Assembly (NCBI GenBank): GCA_045605445.1 | Contig: JAZUPZ010000030.1 | Location: forward strand, 1 to 64,000 | DNA length: 64,000 nucleotides | Direction of reading: 5' to 3' | Origin: CAZMHL01 sp045605445 | GTDB lineage: Bacteria > Bacillota > Clostridia > RGIG6154 | In this document: one piece after another, positions 17,587 through 25,374 of the stretch | How positions within the stretch are numbered: the stretch's first letter is position 1 | Layout of the letters: each line of letters opens with the position of its first letter | Program-made: the position numbers and the translations under genes | The notes under the pieces: generated by a model | What the model saw: only the letters and a program-made list of their open reading frames with translations | The model's database searches: none | Told to the model about the DNA's origin: nothing

Positions 17587-18231
17587 ATGAAATATAATAC
17601 ATATTTATTTGACTTTGACGGAACCCTGGTTGACTCTATGCCTGCCTATGTTTCCGTTATGTTGAGAATTCTTGATGAAAATAATATAAAATACGGTGAT
17701 GATATCGTTAAAATAATAACACCTCTTGGATATGTGGGTACAGCGAAATATTTCAAAGAGCTTGGCATCACTATGGCAGAGGAGGATATTGTTGCATTGA
17801 TGAATAAATATGCCTATGATGAATATGCATATAACATTCCCGCAAAAGAAAATGTGGCATCTGTGCTTAAAAAGCTCAAGGAAAGCGGAGCGGACCTTAA
17901 TGTTTTAACCGCAAGCCCTCACAGTGTGCTTGATATCTGCTTAAAGCGTAACGGAATTTATGACCTTTTTAACAATGTGTGGTCCTGCGACGATTTCGGA
18001 ACTACTAAGGCTGACCCGGATATATATGTTCAGGCGGCAGAAAGACTTGGCAAATCTGTTGACAGCGTTTTGTTCCTTGACGACAATTATAACGCCGATA
18101 AAACTGCAAAATCCGCAGGGATGAAGGTTTGCGGTGTTTACGACAAATCGTCGGAAGAATATGTTGAAGATATGAAAGCTGTTGCAGATCATTATATATA
18201 CGATTTTAAAGAGTTGATTGATTTAAAATGA
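17587..18231 (+). CDS. HAD-superfamily hydrolase (phosphoglycolate phosphatase-like)
   Basis: 214 aa with the four HAD motifs: FDFDGTLVDS (motif I, nucleophile Asp near residue 9), NVLTASPHS (motif II Thr), KADPDIY (motif III Lys) and VLFLDDNYNADKTAKSAGMKV (motif IV). A helical cap sits between motifs I and II, as in Gph/beta-phosphoglucomutase relatives. Substrate cannot be told. Start ATG 17587 has AAAGGAG eight bases upstream. The end overlaps the next gene (ATGA), so translation is probably coupled. Confidence 0.82.
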   Translation: MKYNTYLFDFDGTLVDSMPAYVSVMLRILDENNIKYGDDIVKIITPLGYVGTAKYFKELGITMAEEDIVALMNKYAYDEYAYNIPAKENVASVLKKLKESGADLNVLTASPHSVLDICLKRNGIYDLFNNVWSCDDFGTTKADPDIYVQAAERLGKSVDSVLFLDDNYNADKTAKSAGMKVCGVYDKSSEEYVEDMKAVADHYIYDFKELIDLK

Positions 18232-19112
18232 AAGAAGCTTTTGTAAATTATTATAATAAGTTCAGGTGCATTGCAGACAAGTGCAGGCATTCTTGCTGCA
18301 TAGGCTGGGAAATAGATATTGATTGCGACACAATGGGTATTTATTCTTCCCTTGAGGGTGAATTCGGCGAAAGAATAAGAAACAATATTGACTATGAACA
18401 GGGGTGCTTTAAATTAAAAGAGGGGGACAGATGCCCTTTCTTAAATGAAAAAGGACTTTGTGATATTATTGCAGAGTACGGCGAAGATGCCCTTTGCGAT
18501 ATCTGTTATCTTCACCCAAGGTTTAAGAATTTTTATTCAGACTTTACAGAAACAGGACTTGGACTTTGCTGCGAGGAAGCGACAAGAATAATTCTTTCGC
18601 AGAAAGAAAAGCTTTCGGTTGTGTATGAAGAGGGAACAGTTTTTACCAATGAAGAAAAAGAGTTTCTCAGAGAGAGAGAAGAAATTTTTAAAATACTTCA
18701 GAACAGAGAAAAAAGCATAGAAGAAAGATTTAAAGAGCTTGCAAAAAAATATGAAGTTAACATTGATATTTCTTCTCAAAAGCTTAAAGAGGCTTTTCTT
18801 TCTCTTGAAAGGCTTGATGAAAGCTGGACAGATGAGCTTAACCGTGTCACAGAAGCTTCTTTTGAAAACGAGGAGTATACGCTTTTCTTTGAACAACTTT
18901 CGGTGTATTTTATTTTTCGTCACCTGAAAATGAATTTTTTAAAAGAGGGAGTAAATTTTGCCCTTTTAAGCTGTCTGCTTATTAGCGGAATTATGAACAG
19001 TTATAAAGAAACCCTCACGAGAGAAAAAGCGTACGATATTGCAAGAATGTTTTCCTCGGAGGTTGAATACTGCGAAAGAAACACAAGATTTATAGCCTGT
19101 TTCAACTGTTGA
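18228..19112 (+). CDS. FliB-like cysteine-rich protein (flagellin lysine-N-methylase family)
   Basis: 294 aa. The N-terminal half has the Cys pattern of the FliB family: CIADKCRHSCCIGWEIDID, then RCPFLNEKGLCDI, then LCDICYLHPRF and LGLCCEEATR. FliB is described as a radical-SAM-like or Fe-S lysine methylase acting on flagellin, but no flagellar gene is present here and such proteins are common in non-motile gut Clostridia. The protein is shorter than typical FliB (about 380-400 aa), ending soon after a helical C-terminal domain with a final FIACFNC. It starts inside the HAD stop codon. Function uncertain; family call moderately firm. Confidence 0.7.
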   Translation: MKEAFVNYYNKFRCIADKCRHSCCIGWEIDIDCDTMGIYSSLEGEFGERIRNNIDYEQGCFKLKEGDRCPFLNEKGLCDIIAEYGEDALCDICYLHPRFKNFYSDFTETGLGLCCEEATRIILSQKEKLSVVYEEGTVFTNEEKEFLREREEIFKILQNREKSIEERFKELAKKYEVNIDISSQKLKEAFLSLERLDESWTDELNRVTEASFENEEYTLFFEQLSVYFIFRHLKMNFLKEGVNFALLSCLLISGIMNSYKETLTREKAYDIARMFSSEVEYCERNTRFIACFNC

Positions 19113-19137
19113 CAAATAATAAATTATTTTATATAAT
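19109..19137 (+). promoter_or_regulatory. Perfect-consensus sigma-A promoter (PHP gene)
   Basis: TTGACA, 17 bp, TATAAT; both hexamers match consensus exactly. The -35 overlaps the stop of the upstream gene. Confidence 0.85.
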
Positions 19138-19158
19138 ATAACCGACGCAGAGAATCGG

Positions 19159-19196
19159 AGTCGTGTCAGAAGCTTTCTTTTGACACGACTTTTTTT
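19159..19196 (+). terminator. Leader terminator/attenuator-like hairpin before the PHP gene
   Basis: AGTCGTGTCA/TGACACGACT stem followed by T7, lying between the promoter (transcript start near 19144) and the SD AAAGGAG at 19197. A smaller CCGA/TCGG stem precedes it. Read literally, most transcripts would stop before the gene unless the hairpin is prevented from forming. Confidence 0.65.
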
Positions 19197-19211
19197 AAAG
19201 GAGCAAAAATT

Positions 19212-20222
19212 ATGAAAAAAGTATTACTTGACTCATCTAAAAATTTTTATAAGGCAAATCTTCATTGCCATTCAACAAAATCTGACGGCAAAATGACTGT
19301 TGAGGAAATTAAAGAGCATTATATGAAAAACGGCTATTCGGTCATTGCATTTACCGACCATGAGCATCTTCTTGACAACTCTTATTTGAATGATGAAAAC
19401 TTTCTTGCACTTACATCCTGTGAGGTTGCAGTTAAAGAGTTTCCGCACCTTTCAACACTTGTTAAAACAGATATGAAGGTTGCGCATTTCAACTTTATTG
19501 CAAAGGATCCGAAAAATGTTGATACTCCCTGTTACAATTCGGTTTATGACCACTACGTAAAAGACTTTTTTGCTGATGAAATTGTACACAGTTGCGGAGA
19601 ATATGACAGAGTTTACACCGCAGATGGTGTATCCGAAATGATAAAGATTGCAAACGATAAAGGTTTTCTTGTTACATACAATCATCCTAACTGGTCACTT
19701 GAAAATGCAACCGATTATCTCGGCTACAAAGGCCTCTGGGCGGTTGAAATTTATAACAATGAGGCTTTTTTGAGCGGACGTATTGAATATGATATTCACG
19801 CTTATGAAAGCTTTTTAAGATCGGGACAGAAAATCGCCTGCGTTGCGGCAGACGATAATCACGGTATTGCATCAACCTGTGGTGGCTGGGTTCAGATCAA
19901 TGCAGATAAGCTTGACTATAAAACAATAATTGACGCATTGGAAAAACATAATCTTTATGCTTCAATGGGACCTGAAATACATGAGCTTTATGTTGAAGAC
20001 AATAAAGCATATCTTACCTTTTCAAAGGGCGAATTTGCCGTAATGTCAACAAAGGGAAGAAGAGTTAAAAAGGCTCTTGCAGAAAATCCCGACGGTGTAA
20101 ATAAGGTTGAATTTGAAATTCTTCCAACCGACGGCTATATCCGTTTTGACGTTGTTGACGATAAAAACAGAAGAGCACATACCTGTGCATATTTCCTTGA
20201 GGATTTGAATATGGAATTTTAA
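19212..20222 (+). CDS. PHP-domain phosphoesterase
   Basis: 336 aa. Metal-binding PHP motifs are clear: NLHCHSTKSDGKM (residues about 17-29), FTDHEH (about 50), an internal NHPNW (about 156) and AADDNHG (about 216). PHP proteins hydrolyse phosphoesters such as histidinol phosphate or nucleotides; the longer C-terminal beta-rich region (residues 240-336) is typical of uncharacterised stand-alone PHP proteins. Monocistronic by appearance, with its own strong promoter and a possible attenuator. Substrate unknown. Confidence 0.8.
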   Translation: MKKVLLDSSKNFYKANLHCHSTKSDGKMTVEEIKEHYMKNGYSVIAFTDHEHLLDNSYLNDENFLALTSCEVAVKEFPHLSTLVKTDMKVAHFNFIAKDPKNVDTPCYNSVYDHYVKDFFADEIVHSCGEYDRVYTADGVSEMIKIANDKGFLVTYNHPNWSLENATDYLGYKGLWAVEIYNNEAFLSGRIEYDIHAYESFLRSGQKIACVAADDNHGIASTCGGWVQINADKLDYKTIIDALEKHNLYASMGPEIHELYVEDNKAYLTFSKGEFAVMSTKGRRVKKALAENPDGVNKVEFEILPTDGYIRFDVVDDKNRRAHTCAYFLEDLNMEF

Positions 20223-20287
20223 AAAGGAATGTAAAAAAGTTTATAGTCGCAAAAAGGGACTGTGATTTGTATACAGCCTCTTTTTTG

Positions 20288-20316
20288 TTGACCTTAATGT
20301 AATATTGTGATAAAAT
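20288..20316 (+). promoter_or_regulatory. Sigma-A promoter of azlCD
   Basis: TTGACC, 17 bp, TAAAAT, ending 15 bases before ATG 20332. The SD is GGTGA. A weak hairpin with a T tract precedes it (about 20244-20286). Confidence 0.7.
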
Positions 20317-20331
20317 ATACGCGGTGAAATT

Positions 20332-21051
20332 ATGAAAAACAACAAATTTTTAACGGGAATAAAAGACGGAATACCCATTTGCCTGGGGTATCTTTCCGTG
20401 TCCTTTGCTTTCGGTATTTTTGCAACGGAAAGCGGACTTTCAATTATTCAGGCACTTTTAGTTTCAATGACAAATGTTACCTCTGCAGGTCAGCTTGCGG
20501 CGGTTCCTATAATGACAATGGGCGGAACTCTTTTAGAGCTTGCGGTAAGTCAGCTTGTAATAAATTTAAGGTATGCACTTATGTCGGTATCTTTATCCCA
20601 GAAGCTTGCGGACAACGTTCATCTTTATGACCGGTTTTTAATTTCCTTTGTAAATACCGACGAGGTTTTCGGCGTTGCCTCGGGAAAACAGGGACTTGTG
20701 GGGAGAAGATATTTGTACGGACTTATTTTAACGCCTTATCTTGGCTGGAGTCTCGGAACCTTGCTTGGTGCGGGAGCGGGAAACATTCTTCCTCAGAGTG
20801 TAGTTTCTGCTCTTGGTATTGCAATTTATGCAATGTTTGTTGCAATTGTAACGCCTGAAATGAAGAAAAACTCAAAAACCGCTCTTTGTGTTTTGTTTGC
20901 AGTTGTCTTAAGCTGTGTGTTTACTTATATGCCTTTCTTTAAAGATGTACCAAGCGGCTTTAAGGTTATAATCTGCGCAGGGATTGCAAGCCTTCTTTTT
21001 GCATATTTCGCACCGATAGAAAAGGAGAAAGTTGAAAATGGAAACGAGTAA
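20332..21051 (+). CDS. azlC: AzlC family branched-chain amino-acid exporter, large subunit
   Basis: 239 aa integral membrane protein. N-terminal GIKDGIPICLGYLSVSFAFGIFA and the TSAGQLAAVPIM and NLRYALMSVSLSQ stretches are characteristic of AzlC/YgaZ proteins, which with the small AzlD partner export branched-chain amino acids or related compounds. At least six hydrophobic segments are visible. The end overlaps azlD by 14 bp. Confidence 0.87.
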   Translation: MKNNKFLTGIKDGIPICLGYLSVSFAFGIFATESGLSIIQALLVSMTNVTSAGQLAAVPIMTMGGTLLELAVSQLVINLRYALMSVSLSQKLADNVHLYDRFLISFVNTDEVFGVASGKQGLVGRRYLYGLILTPYLGWSLGTLLGAGAGNILPQSVVSALGIAIYAMFVAIVTPEMKKNSKTALCVLFAVVLSCVFTYMPFFKDVPSGFKVIICAGIASLLFAYFAPIEKEKVENGNE

Positions 21052-21358
21052 ATTTTTCATTTACCTTGCGGTTTGCGCAGGGGTTACCTATCTCATAAGA
21101 ATGCTTCCTTTAGTGCTTATAAAAAAGAAAATAAAGAACAGATTTCTTCTTTCTTTTTTGTATTATATTCCCTACGCCGTTCTTGCGGTAATGACCATTC
21201 CAGCAATTTTCACATCTACTTCGTCGAGCATTTCTGCAGTTGCAGCAACAATAGTTGCAGTAATTCTCGCATACTTTGAAAAAAGCTTACTCACCGTTGC
21301 GGCGGTTTCCTGCGGAGTAGTATTTATAGCAGAATATATAATAAAACTCATACCTTAA
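21038..21358 (+). CDS. azlD: AzlD family branched-chain amino-acid exporter, small subunit
   Basis: 106 aa with about four short hydrophobic segments and the usual AzlD opening (YLAVCAGVTYLIRMLPLVLIKKK), then YYIPYAVLAVMTIPAIF. ATG 21038 is used because AAGGAG is ten bases upstream; a TTG at 21032 is possible but too near the SD. Overlap with azlC implies coupled synthesis. A hairpin terminator follows. Confidence 0.85.
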   Translation: METSKFFIYLAVCAGVTYLIRMLPLVLIKKKIKNRFLLSFLYYIPYAVLAVMTIPAIFTSTSSSISAVAATIVAVILAYFEKSLLTVAAVSCGVVFIAEYIIKLIP

Positions 21359-21365
21359 CAGTCTG

Positions 21366-21393
21366 CAGCCATCTTCGGATGGCTTTTCTTTTT
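21366..21393 (+). terminator. Terminator after azlCD
   Basis: GCCATC-TTCG-GATGGC-type stem with a UUCG loop, followed by a T-rich tract. Confidence 0.8.
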
Positions 21394-21475
21394 GCTCAAA
21401 TGCACTTTTAAAGCGGTTTGTGGGATTTTTACAAACAAAAATATGTGTTTTTCAGTAATTCGTATGCAAAAGTAA

Positions 21476-21505
21476 TTGACAGCTTTTTTCGGTGTAATGT
21501 ATCAT
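21476..21505 (+). promoter_or_regulatory. Sigma-A promoter of the fucI leader
   Basis: TTGACA, 18 bp, TATCAT. The expected start point near 21511 coincides with the first base of the long terminal stem of the leader. Confidence 0.7.
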
Positions 21506-21510
21506 ATAGT

Positions 21511-21779
21511 TAAGCCGAGGGGAGTCGAACCCCACAAGGTTTAAAATATAAATTTTGCGTAATACTGCAGAAAATTCTGCAAATATATGCGAGTATTATT
21601 TTTGAATTTTCCTTGGCTTCCACCAAAATTTAATAATTTTAAACTCTCCGACCTTAAACTTAGGAAAATTTTAAATAATTAAGGTGCGGAGGACGAGGCA
21701 AGGCTTAAGAATAAAAATTTAACAAGTTTAAGGCTTATGGAGTTCGGCTCTCCTCGGCTTAAGAAAGGTAGGGATTATT
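21511..21779 (+). ncRNA. Large structured 5' leader of fucI, candidate riboswitch-like RNA
   Basis: Bases 21511-21530 pair with 21742-21761 in a continuous 20-bp stem with two G-U wobbles; after one mismatch two more G-C pairs follow. The 3' strand ends just before the SD-like AAAGGTAGGG of fucI. Inside: TGCAGAA/TTCTGCA hairpin (about 21565-21581), CTCCGACCTTAA (21646-21657) pairing with TTAAGGTGCGGAG (21679-21691), and alternatively CCTTAAACTT (21652-21661) pairing perfectly with AAGTTTAAGG (21724-21733). The two inner pairings exclude each other. I do not recognise it as a known riboswitch class. Confidence 0.65.
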
Positions 21780-23549
21780 ATGTATCCAAAAATCGGAATA
21801 AGACCAACAATTGACGGAAGACGCGGACCTTTAAAGGTAAGAGAATCTTTAGAAGTTCAGACAATGAATATGGCAAAGGCTGCCGCAAAGCTTTTTGAAG
21901 ATAATCTTAAATATTCAAACGGTAAGCCCGTTGAAGTAGTAATTGCCGACACAACAATAGGCAGAGTTGCAGAAGCTGCTGCCTGTGCCGATAAATTCAA
22001 GAGAGAGGGAGTAGATATTACTCTTACAGTTACACCTTGCTGGTGCTACGGTTCAGAAACAATGGATATGGACAGAAACACAATTAAGGCTGTATGGGGC
22101 TTTAACGGGACAGAAAGACCCGGCGCAGTTTACCTTGCTGCTGTTCTTGCGGCTCATGCACAGAAAGGACTTCCTGCATTCGGCATTTACGGTCACGATG
22201 TTCAGGATATGACCGATACTTCAATTCCAAAGGACGTTGAAGAAAAGCTTTTAAGATTCGGACGTGCCGCAGTTGCCGCCGCATCAATGAGAGGCAAATC
22301 ATATCTTCAGATCGGCTCAATCTGTATGGGTATCGCAGGCTCAATTATTGATACTGCATTTATGGAAGACTACTTCGGTATGAGAGTTGAATCTGTTGAC
22401 GAGGTTGAAGTTATCAGAAGAATGAGCGAGGGTATCTATGACGAAGCCGAATATCAGAAAGCGCTCAAATGGGCAAAAGAAAAATGTAATATGGGCTTTG
22501 ACAAAAACCCTGAAGATATGCAGAAATCTGCAGAAGAAAAAGAAAAACAGTTTGAATTCGTTGTAAAAATGGCTTGCATCATTAAAGATTTAATGAACGG
22601 CAATCCAAACCTGCCAAAGGGCTGTGAAGAAGAAATGGTAGGTCACAATGCCATTGCCGCAGGCTTCCAGGGACAAAGACAGTGGACAGACTTTTATCCT
22701 AACTGCGATTTCCCCGAAGCAATGCTTAACACCTCTTTTGACTGGAACGGTCCGAGAGAACCAATGATTCTTGCAACAGAAAATGATGTGCTCAACGGAA
22801 TTGGTATGCTCTTTGGTAAGCTCCTTACAAACAGAGCACAGATGTTTGCAGACGTAAGAACCTACTGGAGCGGCGATGCGGTTAAGAAAGCAACAGGCTA
22901 TGACATTGAAGGCAAAGCAAAAGAAGCCGACGGCTTTATTCATCTTATAAATTCAGGAGCTTGTTGTCTTGATGCCAATGGTGCAGTTAAAGACGAAAAT
23001 GGTAACGGCGTAATGAAGCCCTGGTATGAAATGACAGACAAAGACTGCGACGCAGTTATGAAGGATACAACCTGGAATATGGCTGACCTCGGTTACTTCA
23101 GAGGCGGTGGATTCTCATCAAGATTTTTGACAAAAGCAGAAATGCCTGCTACAATGATAAGACTTAACCTTGTAAAAGGTCTCGGTCCCGTTCTTCAGAT
23201 TGCAGAAGGCTGGACAATTAACCTTCCCGATGAAGTTTCAGACAAAATCTGGAAGAGAACAGACTACACCTGGCCCTGCACATGGTTTGCTCCGAGATGC
23301 ACGGGTGAGGGCGCTTTCAAAACAGCTTACGATGTAATGAACAACTGGGGTGCTAACCACGGTGCAATCAGCTACGGTCACATCGGCGCCGACCTTATTA
23401 CACTTTGTTCAATTTTGAGAATTCCTGTATGTATGCACAACGTTCCTGAAGAAAAAATCTTCAGACCTGCTGCCTGGAATGCTTTCGGAATGGATAAAGA
23501 GGGTGCAGATTACAGGGCGTGTATGAACTACGGTCCCCTTTACAAATAA
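21780..23549 (+). CDS. fucI: L-fucose isomerase
   Basis: 589 aa, the usual FucI length (about 590). It interconverts L-fucose and L-fuculose with Mn2+ and may also act on D-arabinose. Recognisable stretches: PKIGIRPTIDGRRGPLKVRESLE at the N-terminus, TVTPCWCYGSETMDMD, GFNGTERPGAVYLAAVLAAHAQKG, FGIYGHDVQDM, GFQGQRQWTDFYPN, TENDVLNGIGMLFG, and the C-terminal WGANHGAISYGHIGADL. The catalytic Glu/Asp/His metal ligands lie in conserved context. The gene follows a long structured leader and precedes a sugar kinase gene separated by 247 bases of folded sequence. Confidence 0.95.
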   Translation: MYPKIGIRPTIDGRRGPLKVRESLEVQTMNMAKAAAKLFEDNLKYSNGKPVEVVIADTTIGRVAEAAACADKFKREGVDITLTVTPCWCYGSETMDMDRNTIKAVWGFNGTERPGAVYLAAVLAAHAQKGLPAFGIYGHDVQDMTDTSIPKDVEEKLLRFGRAAVAAASMRGKSYLQIGSICMGIAGSIIDTAFMEDYFGMRVESVDEVEVIRRMSEGIYDEAEYQKALKWAKEKCNMGFDKNPEDMQKSAEEKEKQFEFVVKMACIIKDLMNGNPNLPKGCEEEMVGHNAIAAGFQGQRQWTDFYPNCDFPEAMLNTSFDWNGPREPMILATENDVLNGIGMLFGKLLTNRAQMFADVRTYWSGDAVKKATGYDIEGKAKEADGFIHLINSGACCLDANGAVKDENGNGVMKPWYEMTDKDCDAVMKDTTWNMADLGYFRGGGFSSRFLTKAEMPATMIRLNLVKGLGPVLQIAEGWTINLPDEVSDKIWKRTDYTWPCTWFAPRCTGEGAFKTAYDVMNNWGANHGAISYGHIGADLITLCSILRIPVCMHNVPEEKIFRPAAWNAFGMDKEGADYRACMNYGPLYK

Positions 23550-23551
23550 GC

Positions 23552-23657
23552 AAGACTGTGTAAATTTGTCCGTATTGCAACCTTCAGGCTCCCTTATGTA
23601 CCTTTTGTACACCACGGTCGCCTGAATGCACAATCTGAACAAATTTTCATCAGTCTT
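23552..23657 (+). other. Structured intergenic segment between fucI and the kinase gene
   Basis: Nested stems: AAGACTG/CAGTCTT (23552-23558, 23651-23657), AAATTTGT/ACAAATTT (23562-23569, 23639-23646), TTCAGGC/GCCTGAA (23583-23589, 23620-23626) and GTAC/GTAC. ATTGCAAYCTTCAG occurs twice (23574-23587 and 23679-23692). No gene is seen. It may be the fucI 3' UTR or an independent RNA. Confidence 0.5.
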
Positions 23658-23679
23658 AAAGGTTGAAATGAGAAATTTA

Positions 23680-23708
23680 TTGCAATCTTCAGCACATTGT
23701 GATAATAT
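23680..23708 (+). promoter_or_regulatory. Possible sigma-A promoter of the kinase gene
   Basis: TTGCAA, 17 bp, TAATAT. Confidence 0.5.
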
Positions 23709-23718
23709 AAAAATGTAT

Positions 23719-23747
23719 GGGAGGATGCCCAAATCCTCCCGCTTTTT
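23719..23747 (+). terminator. Attenuator-like terminator ahead of the kinase gene
   Basis: GGGAGGAT/ATCCTCCC stem followed by GCTTTTT, between the putative promoter and ATG 23797. It could instead terminate fucI transcripts. Confidence 0.6.
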
Positions 23748-23796
23748 ATACATAGTAAAACTTATTTTAATCTTATTGAGAAACGGAGATAAGAAG

Positions 23797-25260
23797 ATGA
23801 AAAAAGTACTTGCCTTTGATTTTGGTGCTTCCAGCGGAAGAACCATAATCGGAGAATATGAAAACGGGAAAATAAAGCTTACTGAGGTTCACCGTTTTGA
23901 TAACGACCCCGTTATGGTAAACGGAAACTTTCAGTGGGATGTTTTAAGACTTTTCCACGAAATAAAGCAGGGGATTTTAAAAGCTAAGGAATATGGCTTT
24001 GAAAGCATCGGTATTGACACCTGGGGAGTTGATTTCGGACTTCTTACAAAGGACGGAAAATTGCTTGAAAACCCCTATAATTATCGTGATTTAAGAACAG
24101 AGGGCATGATTGAAGAGGTTGATAAAATTATTCCGAGAGACGAGCTTTACAACTCCTGCGGAATTCAGATTGCCGGCATAAACACAGTTTATCAGATGAT
24201 GTCACTTCTTAAAAACAGACCTGAAATGCTTGAATATGCGGATACGTTTTTGCTTATGCCCGACCTTTTCAATTATTTCTTAACCGGTAAAAAGGTTTGT
24301 GATATTTCAAATGCTTCAACAACACAGCTTCTTGAACCCTATACAAAAGAGTGGAATGAAAAGCTTATCAAAACTTTGGGACTTGACATAATCAAATTTC
24401 CGAAACTCGTTAAATCGGGAACTGTTGTGGGAAATCTTGACAAGGCAATTTGCGAAGAATTCAATATGGAAAGCAAAAAGGTTATCTCTGTTGCATCTCA
24501 CGATACCGCCTCTGCAGTTGCGGCAGTTCCTTCGTCGGAAAAGGATTTTGTTTTTATTTCCTGCGGAACCTGGTCACTCTTCGGAACAGAGCTTTATGCT
24601 CCCGTTATAAGTGAAAAAGCAAGGGGATATAACATAACAAACGAAGTTGGTTATAACAATACAACAAGATTTTTAAAGAATATTATCGGCCTCTGGTTTA
24701 TTCAGGAAACAAGAAGACAGTTCAAAAGAGAGGGCAAAAACTACTCTTATGCCGAAATGGAAGCTCTTGCAAGAGAATGTGAAAGTTTTAAGTGCTTTGT
24801 TGATCCCGACTATGATGAATTCCTGACCCCCGGCAATATGCCGCAGAAAATTAAGGATTACTGCAAAAGAACCGGACAGTATGTTCCTCAGACAGACGGC
24901 GAGGTAATAAGATGCATCTACGAAAGCCTTGCAATGAAATATAAAATGGTGTTTGAACAGCTTAAAGAGTGTACCGGAAAGGTTTTCCCCGTTATTCATA
25001 TGATTGGCGGCGGAACAAAAGACAGCTTCTTATGTCAGATGGCGTCCGATGCGACAAATACTCCAGTTATTGCAGGCCCTATTGAAGGAACGGCGGCAGG
25101 AAACGTTATTGTTCAGCTTATTTCTCTTGGTGAAATCAAAGATATAAGCGAAGCAAGAAAAATTATTGCAGAGTCCTTTGAAGTGATTGAATATAAGCCT
25201 GCAGAGCACGAAAAATGGCAGAATGCTTACGAAAGTTTTCTCAAGTCTGTGAAAAATTGA
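23797..25260 (+). CDS. FGGY-family sugar kinase (rhamnulokinase/L-fuculokinase type)
   Basis: 487 aa. FGGY kinases phosphorylate ketoses. The N-terminal phosphate loop reads LAFDFGASSGRTIIGEY, as in RhaB; IGIDTWGVDFGLL and NPYNYRDLRT follow; HDTASAVAAVP and FISCGTWSLFGTE lie mid-protein; and the second nucleotide motif is IHMIGGGTKDSFLCQMASD. RhaB-like kinases can serve as fuculokinase, and the position after fucI makes L-fuculose the likeliest substrate, an inference. ATG 23797 is chosen because of ACGGAGATAAGAAG upstream and because homologues begin at the phosphate loop; longer in-frame extensions run through the terminator hairpin and are not plausible. Confidence 0.85.
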   Translation: MKKVLAFDFGASSGRTIIGEYENGKIKLTEVHRFDNDPVMVNGNFQWDVLRLFHEIKQGILKAKEYGFESIGIDTWGVDFGLLTKDGKLLENPYNYRDLRTEGMIEEVDKIIPRDELYNSCGIQIAGINTVYQMMSLLKNRPEMLEYADTFLLMPDLFNYFLTGKKVCDISNASTTQLLEPYTKEWNEKLIKTLGLDIIKFPKLVKSGTVVGNLDKAICEEFNMESKKVISVASHDTASAVAAVPSSEKDFVFISCGTWSLFGTELYAPVISEKARGYNITNEVGYNNTTRFLKNIIGLWFIQETRRQFKREGKNYSYAEMEALARECESFKCFVDPDYDEFLTPGNMPQKIKDYCKRTGQYVPQTDGEVIRCIYESLAMKYKMVFEQLKECTGKVFPVIHMIGGGTKDSFLCQMASDATNTPVIAGPIEGTAAGNVIVQLISLGEIKDISEARKIIAESFEVIEYKPAEHEKWQNAYESFLKSVKN

Positions 25261-25285
25261 CAAAAGCTCAAAACTGTGATATCAT
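25257..25285 (+). promoter_or_regulatory. Sigma-A promoter upstream of glyA
   Basis: TTGACA, 17 bp, TATCAT, overlapping the kinase stop codon. A second TTGACA lies near 25295. Confidence 0.55.
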
Positions 25286-25321
25286 AAATGCAGTTTTGAC
25301 AGTATAATTTTGTAACTGTCA

Positions 25322-25346
25322 GGGCATACCTTTAGGTGTGCCCTTT
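25322..25346 (+). terminator. Hairpin in the glyA leader
   Basis: GGGCATACC/GGTGTGCCC with a short T tract; either the kinase terminator or a leader element of glyA. Confidence 0.6.
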
Positions 25347-25374
25347 GAATATAATTTAAGAATGGGGAATAAAA

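Noticed and set aside
23626..23796. A longer N-terminus for the sugar kinase
   Set aside because: It would run through a putative promoter and a terminator hairpin, has no SD and no FGGY homology; ATG 23797 opens directly onto the phosphate loop.
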